A program made the translations under genes and the position numbers. Below the pieces are notes generated by a model, which saw nothing but the letters and a program-made list of their open reading frames with translations, was not told where the DNA came from and made no database searches. 64,000 nucleotides of DNA, taken from the NCBI RefSeq assembly GCF_000317555.1, contig NC_019745.1:1364001-1428000 (forward strand), in the 5' to 3' direction. This DNA is from Gloeocapsa sp. PCC 7428. GTDB taxonomy: Bacteria > Cyanobacteriota > Cyanobacteriia > Cyanobacteriales > Chroococcidiopsidaceae. Shown here piece by piece: positions 1-10,511 of the stretch (positions are counted from its first letter, which is position 1; every line of letters begins with the position of its first letter).

Positions 1-344
1 ACCAAGGCTCATCTGGAAAATTTAATATTTATTGCTTTAATATTTTTTAAATTAAACGAAATAAACTTACATTTTTTTTGAAAAAAAATTACTTGTGTGC
101 AAGATTCATATCTCGTATATTCATTCTTGCAATTAGTAAAACTAATACCTAAGAATTTCTATAAACTCTCAATAACATTACATTTGCAATTCTGGCTCCA
201 AAAGCCAGAGTTCATTGTTAATTGAGACAAATTGGTATCAGTAGTTGAACTGATATTTTAATGAGGTTTGTTGTTTATAAGAATAACTTAAGTATTAACA
301 AATAAACATCAACAATAAATCTTACCTTATTTACGGAGTTAGCT
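1..344. other. AT-rich leader region upstream of the pentapeptide gene
   Basis: No convincing reading frame is seen. The region is very AT-rich and ends in a clear ribosome binding site (GGAG at 335-338) for the gene at 345. A hairpin with a 10-bp arm containing one G-U pair and a 5-nt loop lies at 188-212 (arms AATTCTGGCT and AGCCAGAGTT). It has no T-run, so it may be an RNA structure in the 5' leader or the end of an upstream gene's transcript. Confidence 0.6.
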
Positions 345-1943
345 ATGCCAGCGATAGATTTTAGCAATCAAACTTTGATAGGCAATAATTTTAACAATCA
401 AAACTTGAACGGTTCCAACTTTTTTAAATCTCGCTTGGAAAATGTCAGTTTTGTGAGTACGCTTTTAAGAAGCACCAATTTTGAAGAAGCGTTTTTGCTT
501 AATGTTAATGCTTCTAATGCTGTTTTCGCGCCCAATAACAACTTTCCGCAACCAGCCAATTTATTCAAAGCTAAGCTAGAGAATGTCAATCTCAGTGGAG
601 CAAATCTCAGACGCGCGAATTTAACGTTGGTCGATACAACAAACATTAATTTATCCAATGCTAATCTCACCGATGCAATTTTAAGAGAGGCAAGTCTCAG
701 CGGCGAACAATCTAATCGACCAAACTTAACCAATGCGAATTTTACACGAGCCGATTTATTTAAAGCTGATTTAAAAGCTGCGGATTTCACAGGAGCCACC
801 TTAGTCGATGCAAATCTGCAAGAAGCTACTTTAGAAGGTGCCGTTTTAGCCAATATCAATGCGACAGGTGCTGACTTTAGACTTGCCAACATTACAGATA
901 TTGACATTGGGGGTACCGTTAATTTTAACCTTGCCAATTTGAGCGGTGTCGCTATCACTGATGTCAGTCGCGTGCTTGATCCACAAACCGGGCAGCCGAT
1001 TCCATTGAGTATTAGTTTTCGGGGCGCTAATTTATCACAAGTTAGCTTGGAAGACGTTTTTCTCGGTGGTGGTGATTTTCGTCCTTTTGATGGACTGCGT
1101 AACGGGGTACGAGTTATTCAACCTACAGATTTAGCTGGGTTGAATCTTGCTGACGCTGATTTAACTGGTGCGAGGTTTAATGGTGCAATTCTCAACAACT
1201 TCATAGGAGGTGATCTCAACTTAAGCGGTGTGAATTTTAGCTCCTTCGTTGCGTCTAATGGTCAGGTGTTTGCAACGCAGTTAAACAACGCGAATCTGTC
1301 TGATAGCCAACTGATAGGTGCTAATTTTAGTAATGTTGTTGCCGAAGATATCTTTTTAGAAAATGCGGATCTCAGTGGTGCAGACTTGAGAGATGCTGAT
1401 CTCAGCGGCGCTAATCTTAAGGGAGCTAACCTCAGTGGGGCTAACTTAACTGGAGTTGAACTCGATGGAGCGGACTTGAGCGAAGCTAACTTAGCTGGGG
1501 CAATCCTCAACGGAGCCGTACTCGACAATGCGTTGGTTCAAAAAACGGACTTAACAGGAGCAGACTTTACGAATGCTACACTCACAGGGGCTGATTTAAA
1601 AGAAGCCATTGGAGATAGTTTAACCAACTTCACAGGTGCAAATCTCAACGGAGCCAGCTTGGAAGTCGGAAGCTTTATCGGAAGTAACTTCACAGATGCG
1701 GCTTTGAGAGATACCAACTTGATCAAGGCAAACTTTACTGATGCACTCTTTATCGATGGTAGTGATGCAAATTCAGTGGGTGCTGATTTGACGAGTAGTA
1801 CATTTATTGACGGAATTGCGATCAACGGTGATTTCCGTAACGCACTTTTGGTCAATGCTAATTTGACCAAAGCAAACTTTACGGGTGCTAACTTAGCTGG
1901 TGCTAATTTAAGTGGTGCAATTACAACAGACACAATATTTTGA
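345..1943 (+). CDS. Pentapeptide-repeat protein
   Basis: A 532-residue protein made almost wholly of A(D/N)LXX pentapeptides, for example ADLSGADLRDADLSGANLKG around residues 345-365. Such arrays fold as a right-handed quadrilateral beta-helix. The repeats are interrupted around residues 205-260, where a less regular stretch may be a loop or cap. There is no signal peptide, membrane segment or extra enzymatic domain. GGAG seven bases before the ATG supports the start. Pentapeptide proteins are abundant in cyanobacteria and mostly of unknown role; the gyrase-mimicking function of MfpA/Qnr cannot be assumed. The regular repeat also produces long antisense open frames, which I treat as artefacts. 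The family is sure, the function unknown. Confidence 0.93.
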   Translation: MPAIDFSNQTLIGNNFNNQNLNGSNFFKSRLENVSFVSTLLRSTNFEEAFLLNVNASNAVFAPNNNFPQPANLFKAKLENVNLSGANLRRANLTLVDTTNINLSNANLTDAILREASLSGEQSNRPNLTNANFTRADLFKADLKAADFTGATLVDANLQEATLEGAVLANINATGADFRLANITDIDIGGTVNFNLANLSGVAITDVSRVLDPQTGQPIPLSISFRGANLSQVSLEDVFLGGGDFRPFDGLRNGVRVIQPTDLAGLNLADADLTGARFNGAILNNFIGGDLNLSGVNFSSFVASNGQVFATQLNNANLSDSQLIGANFSNVVAEDIFLENADLSGADLRDADLSGANLKGANLSGANLTGVELDGADLSEANLAGAILNGAVLDNALVQKTDLTGADFTNATLTGADLKEAIGDSLTNFTGANLNGASLEVGSFIGSNFTDAALRDTNLIKANFTDALFIDGSDANSVGADLTSSTFIDGIAINGDFRNALLVNANLTKANFTGANLAGANLSGAITTDTIF

Positions 1944-2263
1944 TTTTGCTGCTGAGTAGATAACTCGGCGGCTCAGTTTAGTAAAAGTTGAATAGATGCA
2001 GCAGTATCCCATACGGTAGAGATTCAGAAATGACGAGTTTAGCTGAATCGCTGCTGTTGCCTGTGTTTAGGGATACTGCTTTTTAGTGGCTACAAGCATA
2101 AATCAGACTCACTTTTGCAGGTTTTACCACGCTTTGATTTTGAGTAACCGTTCTGGTCTTTTTAACTTGGTGTTACGGTGACGAGTCACGCTTACGACAT
2201 TTTATAGCGATCGCAGAACTACATTTGCGTAATTCTTAGCAGGCGGCGTGAAGTTTCTCTCGT
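1944..2263. other. Intergenic region before the NB-ARC/WD40 gene
   Basis: About 320 bases with no supported gene. One HIP1 octamer lies near 2204-2211. A weak CTGAG/CTCAG pairing follows the stop of the pentapeptide gene but is not a convincing terminator. I see nothing else. Confidence 0.5.
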
Positions 2264-5200
2264 ATGGATGACGGGATCAGATTTATCCTGAATGACGCAG
2301 AGAGTGTATGTTGTATGCAAGATTTATTGATGTCTGCTGAAGAAGCTTTAGCGCTGTTAGATACACTTATAGCAGGACAGAAGCTTAAAGATATTCAAGA
2401 ACTTGTCTTTCGTTACTCTTGGCAAGGGTGGACTTATCCGCAAATTGCGGCACACGCTGGATATGATACAGGGCACATTCGTGATGTTGGTGCTCAACTA
2501 TGGCAACAACTAACACAAGCATTCGGGGAACAAGTCACAAAAAATAATCTGCAAGCAGTAATACGGCGGCGAGTACAGCAAAGCGGTACAAATTACAATG
2601 CGATCGCACTGACGCGCCAAAAATCTCAGTATTGGGAAGAAGCAATCGATGTTTCGGTATTCTACGGACGCAGCACAGAATTAGCACTATTACAGCAGTG
2701 GATCGCTCAAGATCGCTGTCGGTTAGTTGCAATTTTAGGTATGGGTGGTATTGGTAAAACCGCACTCGCAACGAAGTTAGCAACCCAAATTCAAGGTCAA
2801 TTTGATGTTTTGATTTGGCAATCGCTACGCGATGCACCACCGATTGTAGAAGTTTTGACGCAACTACTTCAGGTTGTTGCGAAACACGATGCATTACCGG
2901 AAACTTACGAAGCTCAAATATCACTATTAATGCAATATTTACGCGACTTGCGATGTTTAATTGTTTGGGACAATGTTGATGCAGTACTAGGTGACGGACA
3001 CGCTGGACAGTATCGCCAAGGTTATGAGAATTATGGCGAGGTTATGCGGCGGATCGGTGCGGAACTTCATACAAGTTGTCTGTTGCTGACAAGTCGCGAA
3101 CAACCGAAAACCATAACCGCACTAGAAGGAAATCTTTTACCAATTCGTAGTTTACCTTTAATTGGCTTAAGCACGACAGAAGTGAAAGAAATCTGTCAAA
3201 GTAATAACTGTTTTTGCACGTCAGAAATCGATTGGCAACAGTTACAGACAAGTTATGCGGGAAATCCTTTAGCACTCAAAATTGTTGCCACAACTGTCCG
3301 CGATTTGTTTGATGGAAGCGTCAGCGAATTTTTAGCACAGGAGGCGATCGCATTTGGCGATATTAGTGCGTTATTAGATGAGCAGTTTCAACGCTTATCC
3401 GAGTTAGAAAAACAAGTGATGTATTGGCTCGCAATTAACCGCGAATGGGTAACTTTAGCAGAACTGCGTGAAGATTTTGTTCCCCAAATCTCGCAATCAA
3501 AATTATTAGAAGCTTTGCTATCTTTACGACGGCGATCGCTCTTGGAAAAAAATCATAAATTATTTACTTTACAACCTGTTGTAATGGAGTATGTAACCGA
3601 ACAGTTGATCGAGCAAGATCGTGCAGAAATTCTTACACAGCGGCTACAATTGTTCTTATCCCATGCTTTAATTAAAGCTTCTTCTAAAGACTACATTCGG
3701 GAAAGTCAAACACGAGTTATTCTTGCGCCACTTGCAGCTAGACTCATGACTGATTTAGGCTCTCTTCGGCAAGTGGAACATCAACTCAGCGATATTATTG
3801 TGCAGTTGCGATCGCCTCCCTTTTTGCTAGGCTACGGTGGGGGAAATATAATTAATCTCTTACGTTACTTCCAAGTCGATCTTTGTAGTTATGATTTTTC
3901 GTCTTTAAAAATCTGGCAAGCGTATCTTATTGGGACGAATTTACACCAAGTTAACTTTTCTGGTGCAGACTTAAATAAATCAGTTTTTACAGGTGTTTTA
4001 AATAGTGCTTTATCAGTTGCTTTTAGTCCTGATGGTCGCCTTTTGGCAATGGGTAATGCGGATAGTAAAGTGCGCATATGGCACACAGCTAACTATACAG
4101 AATTATTGACTTGTGAAGGTCACAAAAGTTGGGTAATTTCAATTGCGTTTAGCCCTGATGGACAAACCTTAGCGAGTGCGAGTTTCGATCAAACCGTGCG
4201 ACTTTGGAACTTAGCAACAGGTGAATGTCTCCATGTATTACAAGGACATACGGGCTGGGCGCACGCGATCGCGTTTCATCCTCAAGGTCATCTCTTAGTA
4301 ACAGGAAGTTTTGATTGTACGCTTAGATTATGGAATGTCTCAACAGGCGAATGCTTAAAAATCCTTAGAGGACACACAAATCATGTCACAGCCACAGCCT
4401 TTAGCCCTAATGGTTGTCTACTCGCCAGTAGCAGCTATGACCAAACCGTGAGGTTTTGGGATCTTGACACTGGAGAAACCATTAAAGTTTTACAAGGACA
4501 CGCGCATTGGGTAAGGTCGATTGCGTTTAGTCCTGACGGTCAAGCGATCGCAAGCAGTAGTTGGGATTGTACTGTTAAGCTGTGGGATGTCAATACAGGT
4601 CTATGTCGCACAACATTTGAGGGACATACTGAACCCGCCGCATTCGTTGTCTTTAGTCCTGATGGAACAATGCTGGCGAGTGGTAGCTACGACTGTACAG
4701 TGAAGTTGTGGAATGTGGCAACGGGACAATGCGCAAAAACCTTACAAAAGCACTCTGGTTGGATTTGGTCAGTTGCGTTTCATCCTGACGGTCAAGCGAT
4801 CGCAAGTGGTAGTTTCGATAGCACCGTCGTTGTGTGGGATGTGAAGACAGGGCGATCGCTACGCACATTGCAAGGCTACAGCGCCAGTATCAAATCAATT
4901 GCGTTTAGTCCTGATGGTCAGTTTTTGGCAAGTGCGAGTGATGATACAACGATTAAGTTATGGCATATCCAATCAAGAGAATGCGTTCAATCGCGTTCAG
5001 GACACGATAGCTGGGTGTGGTGTGTGGCGTTTAGCCCCGATGGTCATACTTTAGCTAGCAGTAGTAACAACGGCACAATCAAATTATGGAATACTGCTAC
5101 AGGTCAACTCCAACGGATTCTGCAAGGTTTTCAAAGCCGCGCTAATACAGTATTTTCTGCGGTTTTTAGTCCGCGTGGTGATATCATTGCCAGTTGTGAT

Positions 5201-5848
5201 AATGACCGCACGATTAAATTATGGGACGTTCGTACAGGTAAATGTTTACTCTTATCGAGTGATTGTCGCGCATGGGCGATCGCATTTAGCCCTGATGGTA
5301 AAACTTTAGCGAGTGGACATGATGACCAAACTGTCAAGCTATGGAACTTAGAGGGAGATTGCATCGCATCTTTAGCCGGACACACCAGTTTAGTTTTTGG
5401 CGTTGCGTTTAGTCCTGACGGGGAAATGATTGCAAGTGCAAGTGATGACAAAACCGTTAAGTTGTGGAACAAACAAGGTCATCTCAAGACTCTACAGGAA
5501 CATAAGGGTGTTGCTTGGTGTGTTGCGTTTAGCCCTCAAGGTAAAATTTTAGCTAGCGGCAGTCACGATAAAACGGTGAAATTGTGGGATGTTGCAACGA
5601 GTACGTGTCTTAAAACTTTGAGCGGTCATTTGGGGGAAGTGTGGGCGATCGCATTTAGTCCTGATGGAAAAATGCTAGCTAGTGGCGGAACAGATCAAAA
5701 CATTAAACTCTGGGATGTTAACACTGGAGAGTGTATTACAACACTAAGAGCGCCGAGGCTTTATGAACAGATGAACATCACAGGTACAACAGGTTTAACC
5801 ACAGCGCAAAAATTAACACTAAAGGCACTAGGAGCGATAGAAATTTGA
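2264..5848 (+). CDS. NB-ARC STAND NTPase with 14 WD40 repeats
   Basis: A 1,194-residue signal-transduction ATPase. Residues about 20-105 form a helical N-terminal domain resembling the HTH-like domain found in vWA-MoxR-associated cyanobacterial proteins. The NB-ARC module follows, with P-loop GMGGIGKT (159-166), Walker B-like LIVWDNVD, an LLTSREQ motif and GNPLAL. A short pentapeptide-like linker ([16 protein letters not shown]) leads into WD40 repeats from about residue 579. I count 14 SPDG/KLWD blades, which fits two seven-bladed propellers. STAND proteins are usually held inactive by the sensor domain and oligomerise on ligand binding; in bacteria some act in phage defence or programmed death, but no effector domain is visible here. 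Start choice is uncertain: ATG codons at 2264, 2315 and 2330 are all possible, and the domain begins after the last of these. Confidence 0.93.
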   Translation: MDDGIRFILNDAESVCCMQDLLMSAEEALALLDTLIAGQKLKDIQELVFRYSWQGWTYPQIAAHAGYDTGHIRDVGAQLWQQLTQAFGEQVTKNNLQAVIRRRVQQSGTNYNAIALTRQKSQYWEEAIDVSVFYGRSTELALLQQWIAQDRCRLVAILGMGGIGKTALATKLATQIQGQFDVLIWQSLRDAPPIVEVLTQLLQVVAKHDALPETYEAQISLLMQYLRDLRCLIVWDNVDAVLGDGHAGQYRQGYENYGEVMRRIGAELHTSCLLLTSREQPKTITALEGNLLPIRSLPLIGLSTTEVKEICQSNNCFCTSEIDWQQLQTSYAGNPLALKIVATTVRDLFDGSVSEFLAQEAIAFGDISALLDEQFQRLSELEKQVMYWLAINREWVTLAELREDFVPQISQSKLLEALLSLRRRSLLEKNHKLFTLQPVVMEYVTEQLIEQDRAEILTQRLQLFLSHALIKASSKDYIRESQTRVILAPLAARLMTDLGSLRQVEHQLSDIIVQLRSPPFLLGYGGGNIINLLRYFQVDLCSYDFSSLKIWQAYLIGTNLHQVNFSGADLNKSVFTGVLNSALSVAFSPDGRLLAMGNADSKVRIWHTANYTELLTCEGHKSWVISIAFSPDGQTLASASFDQTVRLWNLATGECLHVLQGHTGWAHAIAFHPQGHLLVTGSFDCTLRLWNVSTGECLKILRGHTNHVTATAFSPNGCLLASSSYDQTVRFWDLDTGETIKVLQGHAHWVRSIAFSPDGQAIASSSWDCTVKLWDVNTGLCRTTFEGHTEPAAFVVFSPDGTMLASGSYDCTVKLWNVATGQCAKTLQKHSGWIWSVAFHPDGQAIASGSFDSTVVVWDVKTGRSLRTLQGYSASIKSIAFSPDGQFLASASDDTTIKLWHIQSRECVQSRSGHDSWVWCVAFSPDGHTLASSSNNGTIKLWNTATGQLQRILQGFQSRANTVFSAVFSPRGDIIASCDNDRTIKLWDVRTGKCLLLSSDCRAWAIAFSPDGKTLASGHDDQTVKLWNLEGDCIASLAGHTSLVFGVAFSPDGEMIASASDDKTVKLWNKQGHLKTLQEHKGVAWCVAFSPQGKILASGSHDKTVKLWDVATSTCLKTLSGHLGEVWAIAFSPDGKMLASGGTDQNIKLWDVNTGECITTLRAPRLYEQMNITGTTGLTTAQKLTLKALGAIEI

Positions 5849-6008
5849 AGTAGAGCTAATATATTGTGCCGCAACGATCAGTGAAACAAAACTGCAAGAT
5901 TCAAGGCAATGCTTTCGATACTCTATCGTGGTCAGCCGTATAAAACCCTGAGGTTGCATAAATTAGCTATAGCAACAATTAACTTTAACGATAATTGCTG
6001 ATAAAACC

Positions 6009-6752
6009 TTAATGACTCATTAATACCGCAGCAAGAAGGTCAGGACACGACAGATGCGGGCAATGTCCAGAAGCTAGCTCAATCGCATCGACTCCTAGGC
6101 GTTGGCGCGCAGCATAACGCGACCATGTAGAAGATATTATGCGGTCATTAATACAAACAATATATTTGCGCTCGACCGCAGGCAAAGCGGTGAGTGGATT
6201 TGGTTCAAAAATATATGCTAGAGATTGTTGCGAACGACTTTTCGCGATCGCCCACTGTACTACCTCTGGTTGACAATCAGAATAGAAAAACTCTCTTAAT
6301 ACGGCTGCATCTGAAAAATCTTTCCCTACCGAAGCAGGTTCAAACATATCAGGCTCAGAATGAAACTGTTCGAGTTTAGTTGGATCTTTTGGCTGATACT
6401 TGAATGATTCGAGGGTTTCAGAATCAAGATGATGCGAAAATTGATCGAGTGTACTGACTCCAGGATACGGAATCAGCGCAGCTACGAATATGAGTTGACG
6501 CACTTCGATGGCTTCGGCGACAAGAGGAATGATAGTACCAGCCATTGAGTGACCAACTAAGACAATATCATCATCGGTTTTTGGTAGTGCTTGTATAACT
6601 GCATCCGCAAACTGAGACAAAGTAGCAGATGCATTTTCAATTGGCAAATCCATTGCGACAGTTTTGTGACCTTGTGCTTCTAATCGGGGAGTGAGTAAAT
6701 CCCAACACCAAGCCCCTTGAAAAGCACCATGAACAAGACAAAATAGACTCAT
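6009..6752 (-). CDS. Alpha/beta-hydrolase (esterase-like)
   Basis: A 247-residue single-domain alpha/beta-hydrolase. The oxyanion motif HGAFQGAWCWD (residues 8-18) and the nucleophile elbow GHSMAG are clear, and the late ASGHCPHLS carries the probable catalytic histidine. This layout (HGxxxGAWCW, GHSMxG) is that of the EstC/plant methylesterase and hydroxynitrile-lyase-like branch. The substrate cannot be predicted. It is convergent with the NB-ARC/WD40 gene and 72 bases downstream of the DUF3574 gene on the same strand, so co-transcription is possible. No signal peptide is seen, so it is probably cytoplasmic. Family confidence is high, function only generic. Confidence 0.88.
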   Translation of the reverse strand: MSLFCLVHGAFQGAWCWDLLTPRLEAQGHKTVAMDLPIENASATLSQFADAVIQALPKTDDDIVLVGHSMAGTIIPLVAEAIEVRQLIFVAALIPYPGVSTLDQFSHHLDSETLESFKYQPKDPTKLEQFHSEPDMFEPASVGKDFSDAAVLREFFYSDCQPEVVQWAIAKSRSQQSLAYIFEPNPLTALPAVERKYIVCINDRIISSTWSRYAARQRLGVDAIELASGHCPHLSCPDLLAAVLMSH

Positions 6753-6824
6753 GTTAATAATTAAAACTGTTGGTAACTAGTCATTGTAAAAAATATCTAT
6801 TTACCCATTCCCCATTACCTAATT

Positions 6825-7274
6825 TCAAAACCCAACTCGTACAGGTACACTTGTAACACGTAAAACTGATTCTTGTTGAAACTGCGTCTTGTAGAGGCTA
6901 ATAATTTCCTCAATTGCACGTCTTTTTGCAAGGTTATTCGGATAAATCAAAATTAATATCTTCGTTGGTTCTCTAATAATTGCTCCTGTGCTGGTACGAA
7001 ACTGTCCACTAGCATCAACGACTGTCAATCCATCAGGAAAACGCGGCGTGACGACATTGCGTAAAAATCTTTGAAATTGTTCCTCAGAAACAATACCGTC
7101 TGGTCGAGATCTGCCAAAATACAACTCATCTTGTAGCAGAATATTGGTGCGGCTCAAGCTATCTGCTGGCGCTTCTGGAATTTGGGCGCGGGCTTCGGGT
7201 AATGAAGCCACCGAGCCTGTAAACAGCAGACTAGTAATAAAAAGAGCGCTAAAACTTTTTCGTAAAGCAAGCAT
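6825..7274 (-). CDS. Secreted DUF3574 protein
   Basis: A 149-residue exported protein. Residues 1-30 form a signal peptide ending at a probable ARAQ cleavage region. The mature part carries the DUF3574 pattern: ELYFGRSRPDG, then EEQFQRFL, then VTPRFPDGLTVVDASGQF. The function of DUF3574 is not known to me. GAGGAAAT precedes the ATG at a normal distance. The gene sits between the alpha/beta-hydrolase and the RTX gene on the same strand, but the 150-base gap to the RTX gene suggests its own promoter. Confidence 0.85.
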   Translation of the reverse strand: MLALRKSFSALFITSLLFTGSVASLPEARAQIPEAPADSLSRTNILLQDELYFGRSRPDGIVSEEQFQRFLRNVVTPRFPDGLTVVDASGQFRTSTGAIIREPTKILILIYPNNLAKRRAIEEIISLYKTQFQQESVLRVTSVPVRVGF

Positions 7275-7424
7275 AATTACATTTCCTCATGTGTTAAGTC
7301 ACAATAGTGTCAGCAGTACTGAGGGTTAGTAATGGGTAGTTGCGATTCTCTCCAGAAACACTTCGCGATCGCGCTCTTACCCACTACCAGCAAAGTCAAA
7401 AGAATAAAGTGTTCAGTTTTATAC

Positions 7425-8930
7425 CTAGGCGACAATTAGGATGTCTGCGGCACTGATATTAGGAGATCCACCAGGAGTATTGCTAGGATTAAGGTCAGCA
7501 ATGATATTCCCTTCCGCATCGCCGCCCACAACCACTGAGCCATTGCGGTTAAAACATAAGTTGCCTCTGACCGAGTTATAGGTAATCTTGGCATTACTGG
7601 AGAACTGTTCAGAGAAGCTATCGACGACCTCAAACTCAGACGGATTCAAAGTACCGCCAGCACCACTAAAGAGCGTGTCAAATGTGGTTTTGGATAAAAC
7701 AATTTTGTCGCTACCCACACTAAAGTTTGTAATGGTATCTACACCAAGATCGTCAAATCGAAAGGCGTTGCCTGTGCTAAACAAGAACTGGTCATTACCA
7801 ACACCGCCAATCAAGACATCGTCACCTTGACTGCCTTTGAGAGTGTCATTGCCAACTCCTCCGTTGAGCATATTATTAGCTCGGTTGCCATCAATAAAGT
7901 TATTAAGCTCGTTGCCTGTGCCATTAACCGCGTCAAAACCTTTGAGATCCAAGTTTTCTACGTTGGCTCCCAGCGTAAAGCTGCCGTCAGACTCAACAGT
8001 ATCGATGCCACCACCAGGGTTCTCTATAACGGTATCGTTAAAGCCAGTGACTTCGTAAATATCATTGCCCAAACTGCCTCTAAGCGTGTCGGAGCCTGAT
8101 GAACCCGCATCAAGTTCGTCATTACCGCTGCCACCAAAGAGGAGATCGTTGCCATTTCCACCGCCAATATCAACAGATCCCAAGGTGAATTGAGAAGCGT
8201 CAACGACAGTCCCATTGTTACCTCCACGTAGTAACGCGGTTTCAATACTATTTAATTGATCGATGCCCTCACCCACTAAAGCATTGTTGGTCAAAGTGAG
8301 GTTAAAATCGCTGAACTCGGTAACTCGGTCAATGCCTGCGCCACCATTCAATGTGTCATTGCCAGCCTCGCCCTCTAAGTTATCATTACCATCACCACCA
8401 TTGAGGACATCATCACCAGCTTGACCATCAAGCAGATCGTTGCCAATTCCACCGTTGAGCGTGTCATTGCGAGTACCACCTCTTAGTTGATCGTTACCAG
8501 CTAAGCCATTAAGAGTTACCGATCCAAGGGTAAATTCAAAGGCACTAATTGAGTTATTACCTTCACCTCCCGTGAGTGTTGCTGTTTCAATGTTGCTGAG
8601 TGTATCAGTTTCATTACCGATTCTTAAACTGGTGTTGTTCAGGCGGATAGTCGCATCACCCGACTCAGTAACGCGATCAATGCCCTCTCCACCATCGAGA
8701 ATGTCACTGCCTAATCCACCTCTTAGAACGTCATTACCTGTATTTCCTAGGAGAGTATCGTTGCCTGTATTACCGAACAAACTATCATTACCTGTGTTGC
8801 CGATTAGAGCGTCATTACCACCACCGCCATCGACGCGATCGCTGCCTGCAAGTGCATCAATAATGTCATTAGCTCCATCCGCAACGATGACATCGTTTCC
8901 GTTGGTTGGGTTTCCTGAAATAATCGCCAT
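7425..8930 (-). CDS. RTX-type calcium-binding repeat protein
   Basis: A 501-residue protein dominated by GGxGxDxxx nonapeptides, for example GNDSLFGNTGNDTLLGNTGN near residues 45-75 and further blocks around 145-195, 265-295 and 355-385. These blocks form Ca2+-binding parallel beta-rolls. There is no N-terminal signal peptide, as expected for type I secretion, and no recognisable enzymatic domain, so a surface or S-layer-like role is only an inference. Between the RTX blocks are related segments of the IETATLTGGEGNN/IETALLRGGNNG type, showing internal duplication. The C-terminal 90 residues form a non-repeat domain common at the end of cyanobacterial RTX proteins. AAAGGA precedes the ATG. No type I exporter lies nearby. 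Confidence 0.92.
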   Translation of the reverse strand: MAIISGNPTNGNDVIVADGANDIIDALAGSDRVDGGGGNDALIGNTGNDSLFGNTGNDTLLGNTGNDVLRGGLGSDILDGGEGIDRVTESGDATIRLNNTSLRIGNETDTLSNIETATLTGGEGNNSISAFEFTLGSVTLNGLAGNDQLRGGTRNDTLNGGIGNDLLDGQAGDDVLNGGDGNDNLEGEAGNDTLNGGAGIDRVTEFSDFNLTLTNNALVGEGIDQLNSIETALLRGGNNGTVVDASQFTLGSVDIGGGNGNDLLFGGSGNDELDAGSSGSDTLRGSLGNDIYEVTGFNDTVIENPGGGIDTVESDGSFTLGANVENLDLKGFDAVNGTGNELNNFIDGNRANNMLNGGVGNDTLKGSQGDDVLIGGVGNDQFLFSTGNAFRFDDLGVDTITNFSVGSDKIVLSKTTFDTLFSGAGGTLNPSEFEVVDSFSEQFSSNAKITYNSVRGNLCFNRNGSVVVGGDAEGNIIADLNPSNTPGGSPNISAADILIVA

Positions 8931-9114
8931 AGTTTTATCCTTTCTTTTTTGAGTTTGTATGTAAACTGTTTGTTGCTGCCAACGTTATTTGACGCAGCAC
9001 AAATCCACCTGCAACCTGCTTCTGTAGCAGCGCTGGTATAAAAGTATTGGCTGAATGAATTCTTTGATTAGCGATCGCTAAATAGAAGCTTTAAAGGTTT
9101 AGCTGCGTGTCGAG

Positions 9115-9873
9115 TTATGCGCGATCGAGAGTAGGAGAAAGCCAATTTTGAACGGGGTGGAGCTTCGCATAGATTAACATTTCATTTAACCAAGCTGTGA
9201 AGAGATCGAAGACATCATTGACAACATCTAATGCTTGTTGTCTCATCTCCAAACTTAAAGGAATAGATGCGAGTTGAAACTCGCTATTGCCATCTCTAAT
9301 AGTGTGCCCCGTTTCAACAGTGAGATGAAACTTACCAAAGTAAATATATTCTTGTTGCGTGATGCTTTGTAACTCCTGAGCAACTCGTGTAGTGTGGCTA
9401 AATAAAATATTACCTGTGGCTTCAATAGCTTCAATAGCTGCCATTTTGACAATTGGATCGGCATTTAGGGTATATGCAGAGAGTTGATAGGATAATTGCC
9501 GAGTAATGCAAGTGTCGTTACTCCAGAGAAATCGTAAGGTATCCACAAAGCTTTTAGGACAGTCAAATCCTAGCACCTGCAAATCTCGCAGGAACCAATG
9601 CCAATGATGGTCATCTTCATAGGTATGCTCGTTGATCGCGTTTTGAACTAGATTAAAGTTGCTAGTCTCGTCACGAAATACATATTTATTGAGATCCCCA
9701 AAACTCATGATGAAATGGGCAATACAAGGAGAAAATCCTAGTCGTTGTAACGGAGAGATACTGCTATCTTGCATGAATTGAAATAAAGGAGCTTGAGCAA
9801 ACTCTGCTTTTTTGGTTTCAATGAGATCCAAAACATCTTGAAAGGATGCGAATTCGATAGGAGGAGGAACCAT
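9115..9873 (-). CDS. Heme-oxygenase-fold, putative diiron oxidase/oxygenase (HDO-like)
   Basis: A 252-residue all-helical protein. It shows the ligand pattern of heme-oxygenase-like diiron oxidases: E82-x6-H89 within NEHTYEDDHH, a glutamate in IEAIEATGN (E148 or E151), and H183-x3-E187-x2-H190 within FHLTVETGH. These match the six-ligand arrangement known from CADD, SznF and UndA relatives. Members oxidise small amines, fatty acids or amino acids, or salvage p-aminobenzoate; the substrate here cannot be told. No partner gene (such as a ferredoxin, synthetase or carrier protein) is adjacent. GAGGAGG lies just inside the 5' end rather than upstream of the ATG, so the start is less certain. A simple TenA-like or redox-inactive protein is the alternative, but the full ligand set argues against it. 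Confidence 0.72.
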   Translation of the reverse strand: MVPPPIEFASFQDVLDLIETKKAEFAQAPLFQFMQDSSISPLQRLGFSPCIAHFIMSFGDLNKYVFRDETSNFNLVQNAINEHTYEDDHHWHWFLRDLQVLGFDCPKSFVDTLRFLWSNDTCITRQLSYQLSAYTLNADPIVKMAAIEAIEATGNILFSHTTRVAQELQSITQQEYIYFGKFHLTVETGHTIRDGNSEFQLASIPLSLEMRQQALDVVNDVFDLFTAWLNEMLIYAKLHPVQNWLSPTLDRA

Positions 9874-10004
9874 ATTTACTCTTAGTTTTAAGTGCTTGAT
9901 TTACAAAATCGTCAATATTTTTCAGTAGGGAATAAATAGATGTCAGGTAACTTTCCTTTATGTCCCTGTGTTTGTGCGTCAAAAGCAATTTGATCTGAAC
10001 ACGC

Positions 10005-10511
10005 TCACTTGAAGAACGAGTAATAACTGTAAATCCCACTATGTGGTGCTAAGCTGCAAAAAAGTCCATAAATATTTCTTTTAGCGACTCTCGCCGTACT
10101 CATGGATGACATTCCTTGAGTACTTGTGCTCGCACTCTGACTACTTGCACCACCGCTATCTGACCAGTAACCTGAAAGAGTGCAAGTCACTGTTTGATTG
10201 TTGTAATTTTTAAGGACATAAACAGTTGTATAAGGTCCAGTCGTAGTGCCTTCATCGTCTCCAGGAACTCCCCGAACAATGGGACAAGCTACATACGCAT
10301 ACGAAGTACTAGAGTTATATATGTAATTTGGTCCTCGAACCAGCTTGGGAAGATCGGTAGAAGTTGAGTGCTGACACATACTACCTGGGAATGCTTTATA
10401 TGAGTCAGCTAGTGCTGGACTAGTAGCAATTGCTGTAGTAGACATTAAAGTTGCTGTTAGTGTGACGATCGCTTTCGTCTTTTTAAGGATTTTTTCCGAA
10501 AAAATAGTCAT
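10005..10511 (-). CDS. Exported Cys-containing protein of unknown function
   Basis: A 168-residue protein with a signal peptide (basic KILKKTK, a hydrophobic stretch, then a probable cut after SPALA near residue 35). The mature part is rich in Ser, Thr and Tyr and has four cysteines (in GSMCQHS, VACPIV, VTCTLSG and LFCSLA), suggesting two disulfides in a beta-rich domain. I recognise no family. The gene is monocistronic, with a gap of about 130 bases to the diiron-oxidase-like gene downstream. Confidence 0.75.
   Translation of the reverse strand: MTIFSEKILKKTKAIVTLTATLMSTTAIATSPALADSYKAFPGSMCQHSTSTDLPKLVRGPNYIYNSSTSYAYVACPIVRGVPGDDEGTTTGPYTTVYVLKNYNNQTVTCTLSGYWSDSGGASSQSASTSTQGMSSMSTARVAKRNIYGLFCSLAPHSGIYSYYSFFK

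Noticed and set aside
398-1933. Long antisense open frames opposite the pentapeptide-repeat gene
   Set aside because: They mirror the repeat codons (Ser/Leu/Ala/Lys-rich low-complexity products), have no RBS, and belong to no family.
4000-5760. Regular DNA repetition about every 126 bases, examined as a CRISPR-like array
   Set aside because: The period equals one WD40 blade (about 42 codons) and the repeats are coding and diverged; no constant direct repeats with unique spacers.
7588-8952. Antisense frames opposite the RTX gene
   Set aside because: Repetitive Pro/Ser/Leu translations produced by the GGxGxDxxx codons on the other strand.
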